Below, piece by piece: positions 27,201 through 38,030 of a stretch of 64,000 bases of DNA (position 1 is the stretch's first letter; every line of letters begins with the position of its first letter). Both the position numbers and the translations under genes were made by a program. This DNA is from Phoronis australis (lineage: Eukaryota > Phoronida > Phoronidae). The stretch lies in the NCBI GenBank assembly GCA_002633005.1, contig NMRA01000027.1, positions 468,799-532,798 of the forward strand, in the 5' to 3' direction. The notes under the pieces are model-generated. The model did not search any database. It saw only the letters and a program-made list of their open reading frames with translations, and had not been told where the DNA came from.

Positions 27201-30200
27201 TAAATAAAAGTGCCTGCAAGTCAAGTATACCATCTGTGTGCATTTATTTGTGGCCTGATTTTGGAAGACTATTTGGTGTTAAAAATATTTCCCAACATTT
27301 CAGTTTTGTGCGGTTCTCCATGACCACGCCCAGTATCTGCGTGCCGTTGATCAGAGTTTCACCTCCTTCCAAGAGTCTGTAAAAGAAGACGCCATGACAA
27401 CTTTAGAAACTGCCACTGGAATACAAGACTTTGCCGATGCATTTCACAATTATGTAACATTTTATGAGAAAATACTTAACTACCAGTTATTAAGGTAAGA
27501 TTGGGATCCTTGAAGTTCACTTGTCATCGTGTATTTTCCTTGGCCTTAGTATGCCAGACTGCTTAGACTTCAAGGACACAAAAGTCCAAGCTTGTTTAAA
27601 CGAGTTTCTACTCAGCATATGAGTAGTTAATGTTAGGCCAACAAAATTCCAATAAACCACAGGTGTTAAAGGAGCATTTTGATCAAAGGAAAGTGGATCA
27701 GTATACCTTAGAATGAGTGTTGTGTTGTAGTATTTCAGGATAAGCCTATTGGCCTGTTGCAGCCCAAGTAGACTTTCAGCCCAAGTAGACTTTCAGCCTA
27801 GGGTAATTCATGCTCGCTTCTCCTCAACATCTTAGCCCAGGTGAAAAAGATGTGTTGGGTTACAACCAGTTATTAATACATTCTTAAGTGCGTGCCAGGG
27901 TTATATGGTGAACAGGTTTGCGGTGTGTGAGGAAGACGCCAAGCTTTGTCCTATAGTCATCAATTCAAAAAGTGGACAGCCCATGTTAAGCAGGGAGACA
28001 TCCCTACTTGGGCTGCAACACCATTAAACTAGTAATAGTCCAAGCCCACTGGAAGACACCAGTTTCCATTAATCGTTTTTGTACCTGAAGGTGATTTTTG
28101 AAGGTAAACTGTAAAAATAACTTATTTAATCTTGTAAAGTACGCATAGTTTGAGAAGAACAAGGAAATTTGTGGACAGATAGAAATACCCCTTTAAGTTC
28201 TTATTTGTCTCTAAGCTTGTTTAAGGCATCCCATTATGTTTGTCTTTGGTCAATATAATCACAATAGTATATTTCCAAACCACTTCCCCTGACACATATC
28301 TTCACTGCAGTCTTGAGGAAGAATGTCAAGCATCTGTGTGCACCAGCTCCCTCCAGACTAAGAACCAGGAGTTGAAGGAAAGCTTTAAGAAGCTCGCTGC
28401 TGCTTTCACTAAAGTTGATACTTACTTAAGACTTCTGGCTGCACAGAGCAGTAGTGACTGTGGTCACCTTAAGTCCAATCAACCTAAGATGTTCATGCAG
28501 CTATCAACGAGTTTAACAGAATACCACCAGGTTATTAAAGGTGAGGTCTGCCGCTAGCCTTCATCGTGCTGAATTAGGTAGTCTACATAGTCACTTACCC
28601 AAACACGGTAGCTTTTATAATTGTCTTCTTTTCTTTGATAATTAAGCAAAGGAAACCTGTGTTGCTGCCTGCTTGCTCCACCAAAGTTTTCAAAACAAAT
28701 GTTCATGCAAGTGATGCTCTATTTCAGTCTTTACTGTGTTGTCTACTGACCCACATGTCTACTGACTCACATGTCTACTGAGCCACACAACTAGTTGAAT
28801 TTGCTTTTGTAAATAACTGAGTAATAGAACACTCTTGTGAATATTTTGAATGGGAAATCTATTACGTGTAGCTTTCTGATAAAAACACTATAAAACTGCA
28901 TTATATAAGGCAGAAAATTTACTGACATTAGGAGGAAATAGTACACAGAAGTTAGCATTGGAAATAAACAATTATATGTATTTTTAATAGTTTATAATTA
29001 CTTTTTCAGAGGTGTCATCCCAATACAACGCTAAAGTTTCCCTAGAACATCAGTTACCAACGGCTACTCAGAAACTTAAGACTACAGATGAATGTGTTCT
29101 ATCTTCACTAGTTGCTATCAACACATCTGTTGGAAAGGTGACTAGTGAGACATGAGCAGACTTTGAGTAATATTGTGTGTATTTTAATGCAGTGTCATAT
29201 TGAGTTTAATCAGAGTTGGATTGATTTTGTTATTTAGATGTTACTTTGTTGTAAACTCACAGAATAACTTGAAGTTGATGTCAGGGAGAATATTTATTTC
29301 AAACAATACATCAATCAACTACAACGGAATGTATGTCATTGTCGTTTTTTTATTAATTGCAGCTGTCTGCATTTATGGCCGGTAATCTGGAGTTCCTGTG
29401 TGGGTCCGTTGGCTATAGAACTCGAGGAAGTAGTGTCTCCACCAATCTGTCAGTAGAGGGCGCTAAGTGTAGTCCACTGGTCTCTGGCTTCAGGCAGAAA
29501 GCAGCCGATTACATGACCTTGTTGACACAGGTGAAAATATGGAACAGTGATTCATAGAAAATAGCTGTTTAGAGTTGACTGAACGCGGAATATTGTCTGA
29601 TGTCATACTGTGAATGAAGTGGGTGGACAAATGATTTGTGTGAAAAAAGTATAGGGTAGACTGCTTAATACCTTACCGGATAATAGAATATCCCTGCTAT
29701 TGTTAGGAAATATCAAAAACAAATGATTTCCTTTTTAAATCCTGTAAACATAATCATGTCACATTTCAGTATCGTATCCATTGATATTGTCATCGGCAAA
29801 ATCGATTCTTTCCCACTCACTACCATATGTTACTTCATCGCTTTTCAATCTAAAAAACGTAATTCACTTTGTGTGATGGGAACTCGGTGCTAGGAGAAAA
29901 AGTCAATCATTTCCTGTTTAACTGCCTTACTCTCAGACTCTCTGCATTGAGCGATCAGCTTGTAAGAGTGTTTACACCCACTGTCAACAACTGTTTACAC
30001 CCACTGTCAACAAGTGTTTACACCCACTGTCAACAAGTGTTTACACCCACTGTCAACAAGTGTTTACACACAGTGTCAACAAGTGTTTACACCCACTGTC
30101 AACAAGTGTTTACACCCACTGTCAAGTGTTTACACACAGTGTCAACAAGTGTTTACACACAGTGTCAACAAGTGCTTACACCCACTGTCAACAAGTGTTT

Positions 30201-33200
30201 ACACACACAGTCAACAAGTGTTTACACCCACCATCAACTCAGAATCTGCTTCACGGAATGTCCGTACTGCTATCATAATTTAGGGTGAAATGGAGGGTAT
30301 CACAATATATATCTATGAACTGCTTTGTTCCAAGATAGCTGGAAATTTGAAATGATGAATCACTCAGAATGAAAGCTTCTGTGAAATGCAAGTTTGAAAG
30401 TAAGAGGATCATGTTGAATCTGTAAAGCAAGTTAAAATCTTGTGGGAGATACAACTGACACAAGTTTCAGACAAAGACGATTGTTAAATTCAGTCTATTC
30501 CACAGGAGTTAATAAACACCCGTTGTTATAATTTTTTTAAACGAACTACTGATTATGAAGAAGCGGTCTCGTTTACATAATTCTTATATGTATTGAAAGT
30601 TAAGAATACTTTTCAAATTTCTTTTGTTTTATTTAATGACAAAAATGTTTTTGTGAATTTCAGTAAATGAGTAATGACTTCTTGTACATTCTCTGTAATT
30701 TCTACAGCCTTGCCCTGAGTCTGTTCCGTACGAAGTGGCCGTTAAAGACAGAAAAATACTCATCAGTTCAACTGAAAGCCGGGATGGTTTAGTACAACAG
30801 GTATACTGCAGTTAAATAATTTTACATATTAATTATATTCTAATATTTAATTTTTGGGGTTAGAAGGCATCCCTAACTATCAACACTTGTCTTTCAAAAA
30901 CATAGAAATTGTGGCTGGGAGATGGGGTCTATGGCAGCGACTTCTATTGGACTAGTCGCGATACAGCATGTTTACATATTGAATATTGGGGCATGGGGGT
31001 AAAGTTGTTGTATGTTCTTGTAGTGGCATGTACACTTGAACAGAGAAATATGGTGCTAAGTATTCCACTTACTACAGATAGTCTTAAGAGTTAGATTTGA
31101 TAAATATGGTACTGTGGGGGAATATTTCATAGTCTACATCATCACTGGATAAACATGTTTTTGTGTTTGCTGTAAAAACTCCGTTATCACTCAGTCACCA
31201 CAGCGGAACACAGGAACGCCACTGAAGTCCAGGCTGTGACTAATTTGCCCTTTGAACTAAGGACCACAAAACTGGATGATGTCACTGGGTAGTGCTTGTT
31301 GTTGCTGCATTGAATTGTCTGTATTTGCAGTTATCATCAATTTTGAAAATTCAGACTGGTAACAGTTACAATATTCAGTTGCCTGTGTTATTCTTGAAAT
31401 GACAGACACACTTTTTTTGGTCTCATTAATGACAAGTCGCATACAAGACACATTGACCAGCCCAGTTACTGGTCATCTGTCACATACAATACACAATGAC
31501 CAGCCCAATTACTGGTCAGCTGTCACATGAAATACACATTGACCAGCCCAGTTACTGATCGTCTGGCAACAATGATTCTTTGATACATTCACTGACCAGC
31601 TTAAATGCAGATGTACTATTGTACCTTGTTTCAACATTGCAAACACAGTGGAACTGATAGGATTTGACTCGCAGATTGTGAAAGAAAATATTAATATCAT
31701 AAAGAAATGCACCTTTCAACTGCAGGTGTCTGAATTCCAAGAAAAGACGAGCAAACTTGAACAAGAGAAGGAACACTGGATGTTGGAGGCTCAGTTACTG
31801 AAAATTAAATATGAAAAAGAGGCAGAGGTGAGTCACACTTGAATAAGAAACAAATGAATTCAGTTATTACTCATAAGTACACTGACTTCTCATTTAAAGC
31901 CAAGAACTTATTTCTGTCAACCAGAGAACCATTCGTGTGAGCCTTTCCAAAAACATTCATTGCTCAAACTCTGTTTTGGCCATTGACCAAGACCTACTGC
32001 AGCTCACTCACAGCTGATTGGTCAGAATATTCTTGACTCCGCCCACTGGTTGGTTTCCCCTGCTGTCATAATTATTCTCTTCACACAGAGTTTTGTTTTA
32101 ATATTCTAATTATAGTCATTAGATGACTATGGCCAAGGTCTGTTATTAGTCTGGTCATGCCTGATGGAGGGCGTTGTCAGACCATGTGTTTTAGCTTTTC
32201 TGGTTTCCACGGAATCTCGGAAAACAAGATCTTCTCCAAACTTTCATAATGTGCATTGTAGGTCATGGAACCCAACTGATTCCAGGTGAAATGGGCGTGC
32301 GACAGGCTCTGCTACTTCTTAAACTTTGTTGAGGTTGCCATGACACCATTTTTTACCCTATGGCCTCTACTCGGGAGAAGAGTGAACATGCAAACCTCTG
32401 TATGTTCCACTCCGCAGGGACTCCTTAATACATGGCTGATTTCAGCTGGCCTTCAAATTGATGGTTATTACTAGATTTTTTTCATCTTGTCCTTAACTAC
32501 CATATCAGTCATGAATCAATCGCACTGCTTTAGACAGTTGTTTCCATTTTATACAGCGAGCGCGAGAAGCAGAGAAGTTGTTGCAAACTAGTCAGTCTAG
32601 TTCTCTGGAGGATCATGTAGACAGACCAGCTGTGGAAGGTCTTGTACCGAGGAAGAACACCCAACTAAGACAACTGGATACAACCATGGTAACTAGTTAA
32701 AAGGACGTCTACTGCTTAATTTACCATTTTACTCGACCACACAAACCCTTCCATACCATGATAGAAAAGGATGTTCATACCCAAACAGATCATTCAGGGT
32801 ATTGATGAGTAGAAGAAAGTGATAAAAAGTTTTGACAGGATTGAACAACCCCTCAAACGTTGTGACATTTGTCCGCAGCTTCTCATCTTTGTGCTGACCT
32901 GGTAAACATCACTTTATGAATTTTTGAAAGAAATTGAATTTCATCTTTTCACATCACCATTTAAAGGACTCCAGGAAGTGTATGTTAGCAGTGAACCTTG
33001 ACGTATATTCTCTACACTCCTGAAAATGACTCTACTATGTTTATGAAACATCTCTTTAAAGGCTGCATGTTAATTAAAGTCCAAAGTCTGGTTAATGCTC
33101 GTCATGGTATCATAATACATTGTACAGTTACAGTAACTTTAAACAGACACTGTGTTCTACTGATTTAATGCAATGCCAATGTATTTATGAATTTCCACTT

Positions 33201-36200
33201 AAACATAACTGCCATACTTCTAGCTTGGTGATGTCGTTTCGGAGTCCTCGTTCTCTGAAGATCAAACACGAGAAATGTTGATCAAGAACCATTTCAGTGA
33301 GAGAATATCAGACTTAACTAGTCAGCTGCAGATGGCTGATAGTAAAACAGTGAGCTTCAGTGCTGAGGTTAGTCTTAAGAAATGATACTATAGGAATTGA
33401 CTTGATTTTCATTGGTAAAATACTTTTGTAAAATATTAGCGACCATTCAACATACAACTCTCTTGTAGTGAGTGTTTAACTTTTGCTTGATCAAATCTCA
33501 ACTTTTGTCACACAAAGCATATTTTTTCATGTACAGATATTTCATTACCTGAGGTTTTACCCACTGCTTTGTACATGACATGTTTCCTGTAGGTGGCACT
33601 GCGATAAATCTACCACGTTGTGACGCAGTTTCAATGGATCACCACTCTATTGCAAAGTGGTTATTGACTCAATCTCTTCTCTTGAAATTTTGTTCTTATG
33701 CGCCCACATATTTATATTGCATATTGCCGTCATCTCTGTCTGGGCATCCGGCGTCCGCATCTCCTAAACCCCTCATAGAATCTTGATGAGATATGGCAGA
33801 TGTGTTCTTAAGAAGTTTACAACGGATGATGACGAATTTCGGTCTTATCCGACTACCGGTGTGCCCCCTGTTGGCAATTTTATTTTTTGCCATTCTGCTT
33901 TTTCGGAGGTCCTCAACGGATTTTCATAAAATTTAGTAGACAGGCATCTATTAGTGAGGTAATGCTATCCTCCTGTTTTCAGATGGATTCGAGGTATTTT
34001 GTGTCATCTAGTGGAAATTTTTACAGTATTTGAGTCTGTTTTTTGGCATCCGCCCCTCTATTAAGGATGATTGTGAAAATTGGCATATATTTTCCTACTG
34101 TGAAGAAAACAGCTCATGATGATTTTCCGATTTTGACTACTGTGGCACCTCCTAGTGGCTCCCATCGCTGTATCTCCTAAATCCTCCGCAGGATCTTCAT
34201 TAAATTTAGCAAGTGTATTATGAAGTTGACAACAGAAGACAATGACTTTCCGATGGATCTGATGAACGCTGTGGCAATTTCCTTTTTTTCCGTTTTCCTC
34301 TGTTTCTCTGACATTCCTTGGTGGATTTTTATGAAATTTGGTAGAAGCGGTGACATGTTCCTGTTTTTAGATGGATTGAGCCTATGTTGGGCCATCTAGT
34401 GTCCATTTTTACTGTTTTCTAGTCTGTTTTTGGCATCTGCCTCTCTATCAACCAAACACTCAGGATGATTTTGAAAACTGGTGTTTATGTTTCTACTGTG
34501 AAGAGGCCGGCTGATGAGGAGTTTTGGACTTGGACTACTGTGGCACCTCCTAGTGGCAGTTTTTTTTTGCATCTATGCCTGTATCTCCCAAACCCTCTGC
34601 AGGATATTTATTAAATCTATGAAACAAATAAACACCCCTAGATGCAAACCATTTGCCGAGCAGTTGTGGGCACATTTCAACACTCTGCATTTCTCTTGTT
34701 GATATTTGTCTAATTTGCTTAGTGGGGATTTGTTTCTGGTTCCCTTCACAATTTTTGTTGTGGTTTTTGAGAAAGTCAAACAACTATTTGTATTTCAGTG
34801 TCGTGCTCTTCACAAACAGCTGGATATAGCTGACAAGAACACGGAAAGTGCTGAGAACAGTTTGAAAGCAGCCAACCAAACTATAACACAACTGAAAGTG
34901 AGTACGGTAAATGCTCTGCAAACTCGAACAGTCTCTGAAATTTGAGACACTAAAATTCAAGCCAAGTTGAATTTCTTGATGTTGAAGATTGCAAAAAGTT
35001 TCTGTTCACTCACATGATTTTGCGTGGTCTTGTGTGACCCCACTTTTCTTGCAAGAAACTTGGCACTTTATGGAATACAGCCCTGGTATACTACGTATCA
35101 ACTGGTATCACACATAGTATTACTTAGTTGTTAGTTAAGCTTGTAGACAATTCAATTTTGGCCTCTCAAGGACAACATGTCAACATTTAACATTCAGCTT
35201 GTTGCTTCATGAGGCAAAAACCTGGTAGTACATCAGGCACACACAGACACACGCATGCATGCACGCGTGCGCGCGCGCACACACACACAGACACACACAG
35301 AGCACCAGCACTCTTCTATCCTGTTGCTTCGTTTGTAGCACCAGTGTGTGATACGTTTTTGCCACACATTTCGTTTACCATGATGTCCAAATTTTGCAGG
35401 ATCAATTGGAAATTACGACCCGTAACTATGAGGATCAGTTATCTATGATGAGCGAGCACTTGGCTGCAATGAATGAGAAACTAACTACACAAACGGATGA
35501 AATTAATGCTTTGAAACACCAGCTAGCATCCAATAAGGTTTGTATTCCAAAGTGTACTGTCACTGTCCTGATTTTACGAAGAGATCTCCACTATCTGCTC
35601 TATTTCATTAACTTTTCTGTTCATGAATAGTGTCACCTAGTGGCCGTTTTGATTACTTTTGAGTCGTCCGCCTCTCAATTGACCACTCTAAGCATCACTA
35701 TGAAATTTGGTGTATATGTTCCTACTGGGAAGAACATGGCTGACAATGATTTTTGGATGAGTTTTATTATTTTAGCTCCCCTTGTGGCAATTTTTTTTCG
35801 CATCCCCAGCTGTTTCTCTTAAACCTCTGCAGGATCTTTGTAAATTTCGGCAGGTTTATTTTTATGAATGTGACTAATGGATGACTTTCGAACGTATCCA
35901 ACTAACGTTGCGCCCCTAGTCATGGGCGGCGCAGCACTGACAAAGGTTGGGGCTATAGCCCCCCCATGCCCTCTATGGTGCGCCGCCCATGCTTGTGGGA
36001 AGGGCATGGTTGATAATGATTTTCGGACTCGTCTGACTGCTGTGTCTCCCTCTAGTTGTAATTTTGTATTTTTGCATGTGGCTGAATATCTACCAGTGAA
36101 GTTCTCTGATAAATCATCTTGAAATTTGTATGTGCTGTCGTTGAAGAAAGTGCAAGTCATATGGATTTCGGGTTAAATCCAAGGACTGTGTAGTCCCCTA

Positions 36201-37466
36201 TTGGCAATTTTGTTTTTCGTTGCGTTCGCCTCGCCATCTGTCAAGTTCTTTGATGAATGTTTATGAAATTTGGCAAATATGTTACTATCATGTAAACGAA
36301 GGCACAAGCCTGCTGGTGATCTTTTTATTATTTCTGTGTATTACTTCTTTGTTGCTGCCTCCCTATCCTCCAAACTGTGAAGAATCAGGATGATGGGTGA
36401 CAGACTAGAGCATTGCTGACTAGCTTTGTTCCCCCTAAAGGCTATTATTTTTAAGTTTATTAGCATTACTACCTTTAATGGGAATATTGTGTCTGTGCTG
36501 TATATGAGGCTCACAGTGGGTGCATGTCAATGCTCTGCACTGTTCTTTTAGAATACAGCATTCATTGAAAGATTTTTTGTTTTGTTCAGATGTACCCAAC
36601 TCGTGTTGTGTCCATCTCTGTCCTCTGACCGTAAGTTGTGAGATGAACAGGCTGTGCACACAGGTGGGATGGCCTTGCATCAAATGCTTTACGCATTATT
36701 TACACATTGATAATACTCTGAATGTTATTTAAATTGTACAGTGAACGTGAACAGTCTTCATCTAAATATTTCTAGTCAAATGGTAACAATCAACCTTCAC
36801 GTATGGCTGTGATGATTGTGTCAAAAAATTTTAACAAATAGTTTTTTAACTTTTCATTTGAAACCAACGAAATCTTTAAAGCATGGAAGTGTGTACATTA
36901 ACACACTGAAATATTATTTGCTTTTCAGTTGTCAAGTGAAATATAACTTTGTTTTTTTTTGTTGCTCCAAAAATATGTCAGTTTTTAAGCTAAATGTTTG
37001 AAGTGACTTTGTTACCTTATTACAAATGTACGTGAAGTGTTAGCAGGGAGGTGTACCTGAGGAGTTAGGGAGTATACCTGAGGTGTTAGGGGGTGTACCT
37101 GGGGTGTTAGGGGGTGTACCTGGGGTGTTAAGGGGTGTACCTGAGGTGTTAGGGGGTGTACCTGAGGTGTTAGTAGGTGTACCTGAGGTGTTAGGGGGTG
37201 TACTTGAGGGGTTATCTTGGGTGTACTAGAAACCTTCTTTTAACTAATTACGTTGTTTGTGGTTATCCAATTTTTTTCTTTATCTTACATTGATATGCTG
37301 CTACTAATTTGCCCTTCAAAGTGTCGTTATCAAGTGCTGGTGCTAAGGAAATGCATGTATAGTTAGCAATCTCTTTTTACCTTTATATGTCTGAGTAAAA
37401 CTGTATGACTGACATTTGTTGTCATTTCTTTTATTTCAGTCCATCAAAAGGGGTCGCCTCAAGTAG
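15268..37466 (+). CDS. ppp1r21: PPP1R21 (KLRAQ1), FERRY complex subunit, complete
   Basis: Nineteen exons: 15268-15318, 17890-17958, 19486-19632, 21286-21402, 22439-22603, 23723-23781, 25242-25336, 26873-27075, 27304-27494, 28311-28540, 29010-29137, 29363-29530, 30708-30800, 31726-31827, 32557-32688, 33224-33367, 34799-34897, 35400-35537, 37440-37466. They join in frame to 786 codons (785 residues; human about 780). The KLRAQ motif spans the exon 1/2 junction; LTFRNQQLSKRVLLLQDEL (residues 60-78) and KIEENARLHKQ are coiled-coil. The middle (about 236-560) holds NALNIPTHDRK, FHSYTEQR, LEEECQASVCTSSL and LEHQLPTATQKL, all close to the human protein. LEQEKEHWMLEAQLLKIK and the C-terminal TTRNYEDQLSMMSEHL (human TTKRSYEDQ domain) follow. 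The basic tail (SIKRGRLK) is a separate tiny exon. In mammals it binds PP1 and is part of the Rab5 effector FERRY complex linking mRNA to early endosomes. Confidence 0.97.
16121..16157. repeat. Short palindrome in ppp1r21 intron 1
   Basis: caaagctgtata and tatacagctttg face each other across a short loop. This is one of several near-perfect hairpins in the window. Confidence 0.75.
16404..16714. mobile_element. Palindromic MITE-like (foldback) element
   Basis: The left half (ggacacctt ... caaatcggcaact) returns as its reverse complement in the right half (agttgccgatttgg ... aggtgtcct), arms about 120 bp each with scattered differences. Open frames on the two strands encode near-identical peptides (PNRQLAIF, CRFGQ.NKGLLEEIV), a by-product of the symmetry and not a gene. 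It lies in ppp1r21 intron 1. No clear target-site duplication was seen. Confidence 0.75.
17533..17768 (-). mobile_element. tRNA-derived SINE, copy 1
   Basis: On the minus strand it starts GGAGACAGTGTGGCC, has TGGCCTGGTTGATAAG (A-box-like) and GTGGGTTCGAGTCAC (B-box-like), then a body ending GCCTGCAATTAT. It shares order and wording with the copy at 39749-39993 (gtgcgcaggcc, gtgggcccat, tgctttattaatata). It lies in ppp1r21 intron 1. Confidence 0.75.
20930..21280. repeat. T-rich degenerate tandem repeat before ppp1r21 exon 4
   Basis: Variants of gaatattctctttttgttat recur about every 20-27 bp up to the exon 4 acceptor, so the long pyrimidine tract of this intron end is itself a repeat array. 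Confidence 0.75.
21771..22200. mobile_element. MITE-like element with long inverted ends
   Basis: The left end (tgtctcaaacattatcatca, then acaatcttgac and gctatcag) matches the reverse complement of the right end (gatgatgtttgagaca preceded by ctgatagc and gtcaagattgt). Arms are about 130 bp with mismatches. It lies in ppp1r21 intron 4. Confidence 0.7.
22225..22432. repeat. Imperfect ~45-bp tandem repeat before exon 5
   Basis: Four to five copies built on acattacaaatgatgatagt + ttgacc, ending only a few bases before the exon 5 acceptor at 22438. Confidence 0.75.
23761..24260. repeat. ~48-bp array that includes the ppp1r21 exon 6 donor
   Basis: About ten diverged copies of aagatgagatattcatatgt + gtgtctgaatgtgtagcttgct. 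The first copy contains the last 20 bases of exon 6 and its GTATGT donor; later copies repeat the same border inside the intron. Confidence 0.85.
24619..24970. repeat. 44-bp tandem array, eight units
   Basis: Eight head-to-tail units of aaaatgttgtctggtgatag + ctatggttcaaacattgaacatgt, few mismatches, in ppp1r21 intron 6. Confidence 0.95.
27755..28020. mobile_element. MITE candidate with 17-bp terminal inverted repeats
   Basis: TGTTGCAGCCCAAGTAG at 27755-27771 and its exact reverse complement at 28004-28020 enclose 232 bp in ppp1r21 intron 9. A second partial copy of the left end (cagcccaagtagactttcag) follows directly. No protein and no clear target-site duplication. Confidence 0.6.
29968..30240. 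repeat. 23-bp tandem array, about twelve units, carrying TGTTTAC
   Basis: Units of tgtttacacccactgtcaac + aag. One unit is shortened and one reads tgcttac. All three plus-strand frames stay open because of the repeat, which explains the open frames here; they are not genes. It lies in ppp1r21 intron 12. Confidence 0.95.
31448..31568. repeat. ~44-bp tandem repeat, three units
   Basis: Three copies of ttgaccagcccagttactgg + tcatctgtcacat. Each unit contains the inverted pair GACCAG...CTGGTC. It lies in ppp1r21 intron 13. Confidence 0.8.
33720..34640. repeat. ~411-bp repeat family, upstream block
   Basis: tatctcctaaaccc-type phrases recur at 33758, 34171 and 34582 (spacing 413 and 411), each followed by aggatntt...aaattt and preceded by gtggcacctcctagtggc or a variant. 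It lies in ppp1r21 intron 16. No coding capacity recognised. Confidence 0.8.
35210..35310. repeat. CA/CG-rich dinucleotide tract
   Basis: Alternating acacac / gcgcgc purine-pyrimidine tract in ppp1r21 intron 17, just ahead of exon 18. Confidence 0.85.
35625..36430. repeat. ~411-bp repeat family, downstream block
   Basis: The same family resumes after exon 18 (tttctcttaaacctctgcag at 35813), with further partial units to about 36430. A 71-bp inverted-repeat element (35921-35991) sits inside it. Confidence 0.7.
35921..35991. mobile_element. 71-bp inverted-repeat element nested in the 411-bp repeat
   Basis: catgggcggcgca and its exact reverse complement bound a GC-rich core that itself contains ggggctatagcccc. 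Its composition is unlike the surrounding AT-rich repeat. Confidence 0.6.
37038..37215. repeat. 21-bp minisatellite, about eight units
   Basis: Units of gtgttagggggtgtacctga + g with single-base variants, in the last ppp1r21 intron. Confidence 0.9.
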
Positions 37467-37767
37467 CTGTGATTGCAATGTCCTGCATTTTGATTGGTCC
37501 ACTTAAAAGTGTTAGCTATCATTGATGTACAGTTGGGGTCACGTGATATGAACACCCTGCATTACTCATAATAGTGTCCCATTTAACAAAATGTCATTGG
37601 CAAGGTGCTGTCTAATGAATGTGTTGATGTAAAGATTTTTCAATCTGATATTGTTGTAATGATACAAGATTTATGTTTAAATTTTCTGTAAAGATTAAGT
37701 ATCACACGATCAGTGTTATGGCTTTTTGTGTGTTATTTTTGCTCTGTCAGATTAGTGCAATCATGGT

Positions 37768-37773
37768 ATTAAA
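37768..37773 (+). promoter_or_regulatory. Probable ppp1r21 poly(A) signal
   Basis: ATTAAA about 300 bases after the stop, followed by a GT-rich stretch (gtttgtctctggttgtgtc), as expected for a cleavage site. Confidence 0.5.
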
Positions 37774-37924
37774 GTGTTGATTTTCAAAGTATGATGTTTG
37801 TCTCTGGTTGTGTCAGTCTTGGAACTGAGGATGGTAGATGAGCCATGTTGAGATTTAACACTTTTTCTTGCACTGAAATTTTTTTTAAGTGCACCGAACC
37901 TAGTAGTTTATTAATTTGATATCA

Positions 37925-38030
37925 CGTGGGCGCACCCAGGGGGGGCTTGGAGGCTTGAATGAGCCCCCAATTTGGCAAATTGGGCAAAAAGGTCCACCTC
38001 AGTGAATCGAAAAGTCCGAGTAAACGTGAC
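37925..38030. mobile_element. Fragment of the GGGCACCCAGGGGGG element
   Basis: gcgcacccaggggggg, then gcccccaatttggcaaattg and ggcaaaaaggtccacctc, parallels the minus strand of the complete element at 56769-57004 (gcacccaggggggc, caccccc atttggcg, gggcaaaaaagtccgcctcc). Only one end is recognisable. Confidence 0.65.
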
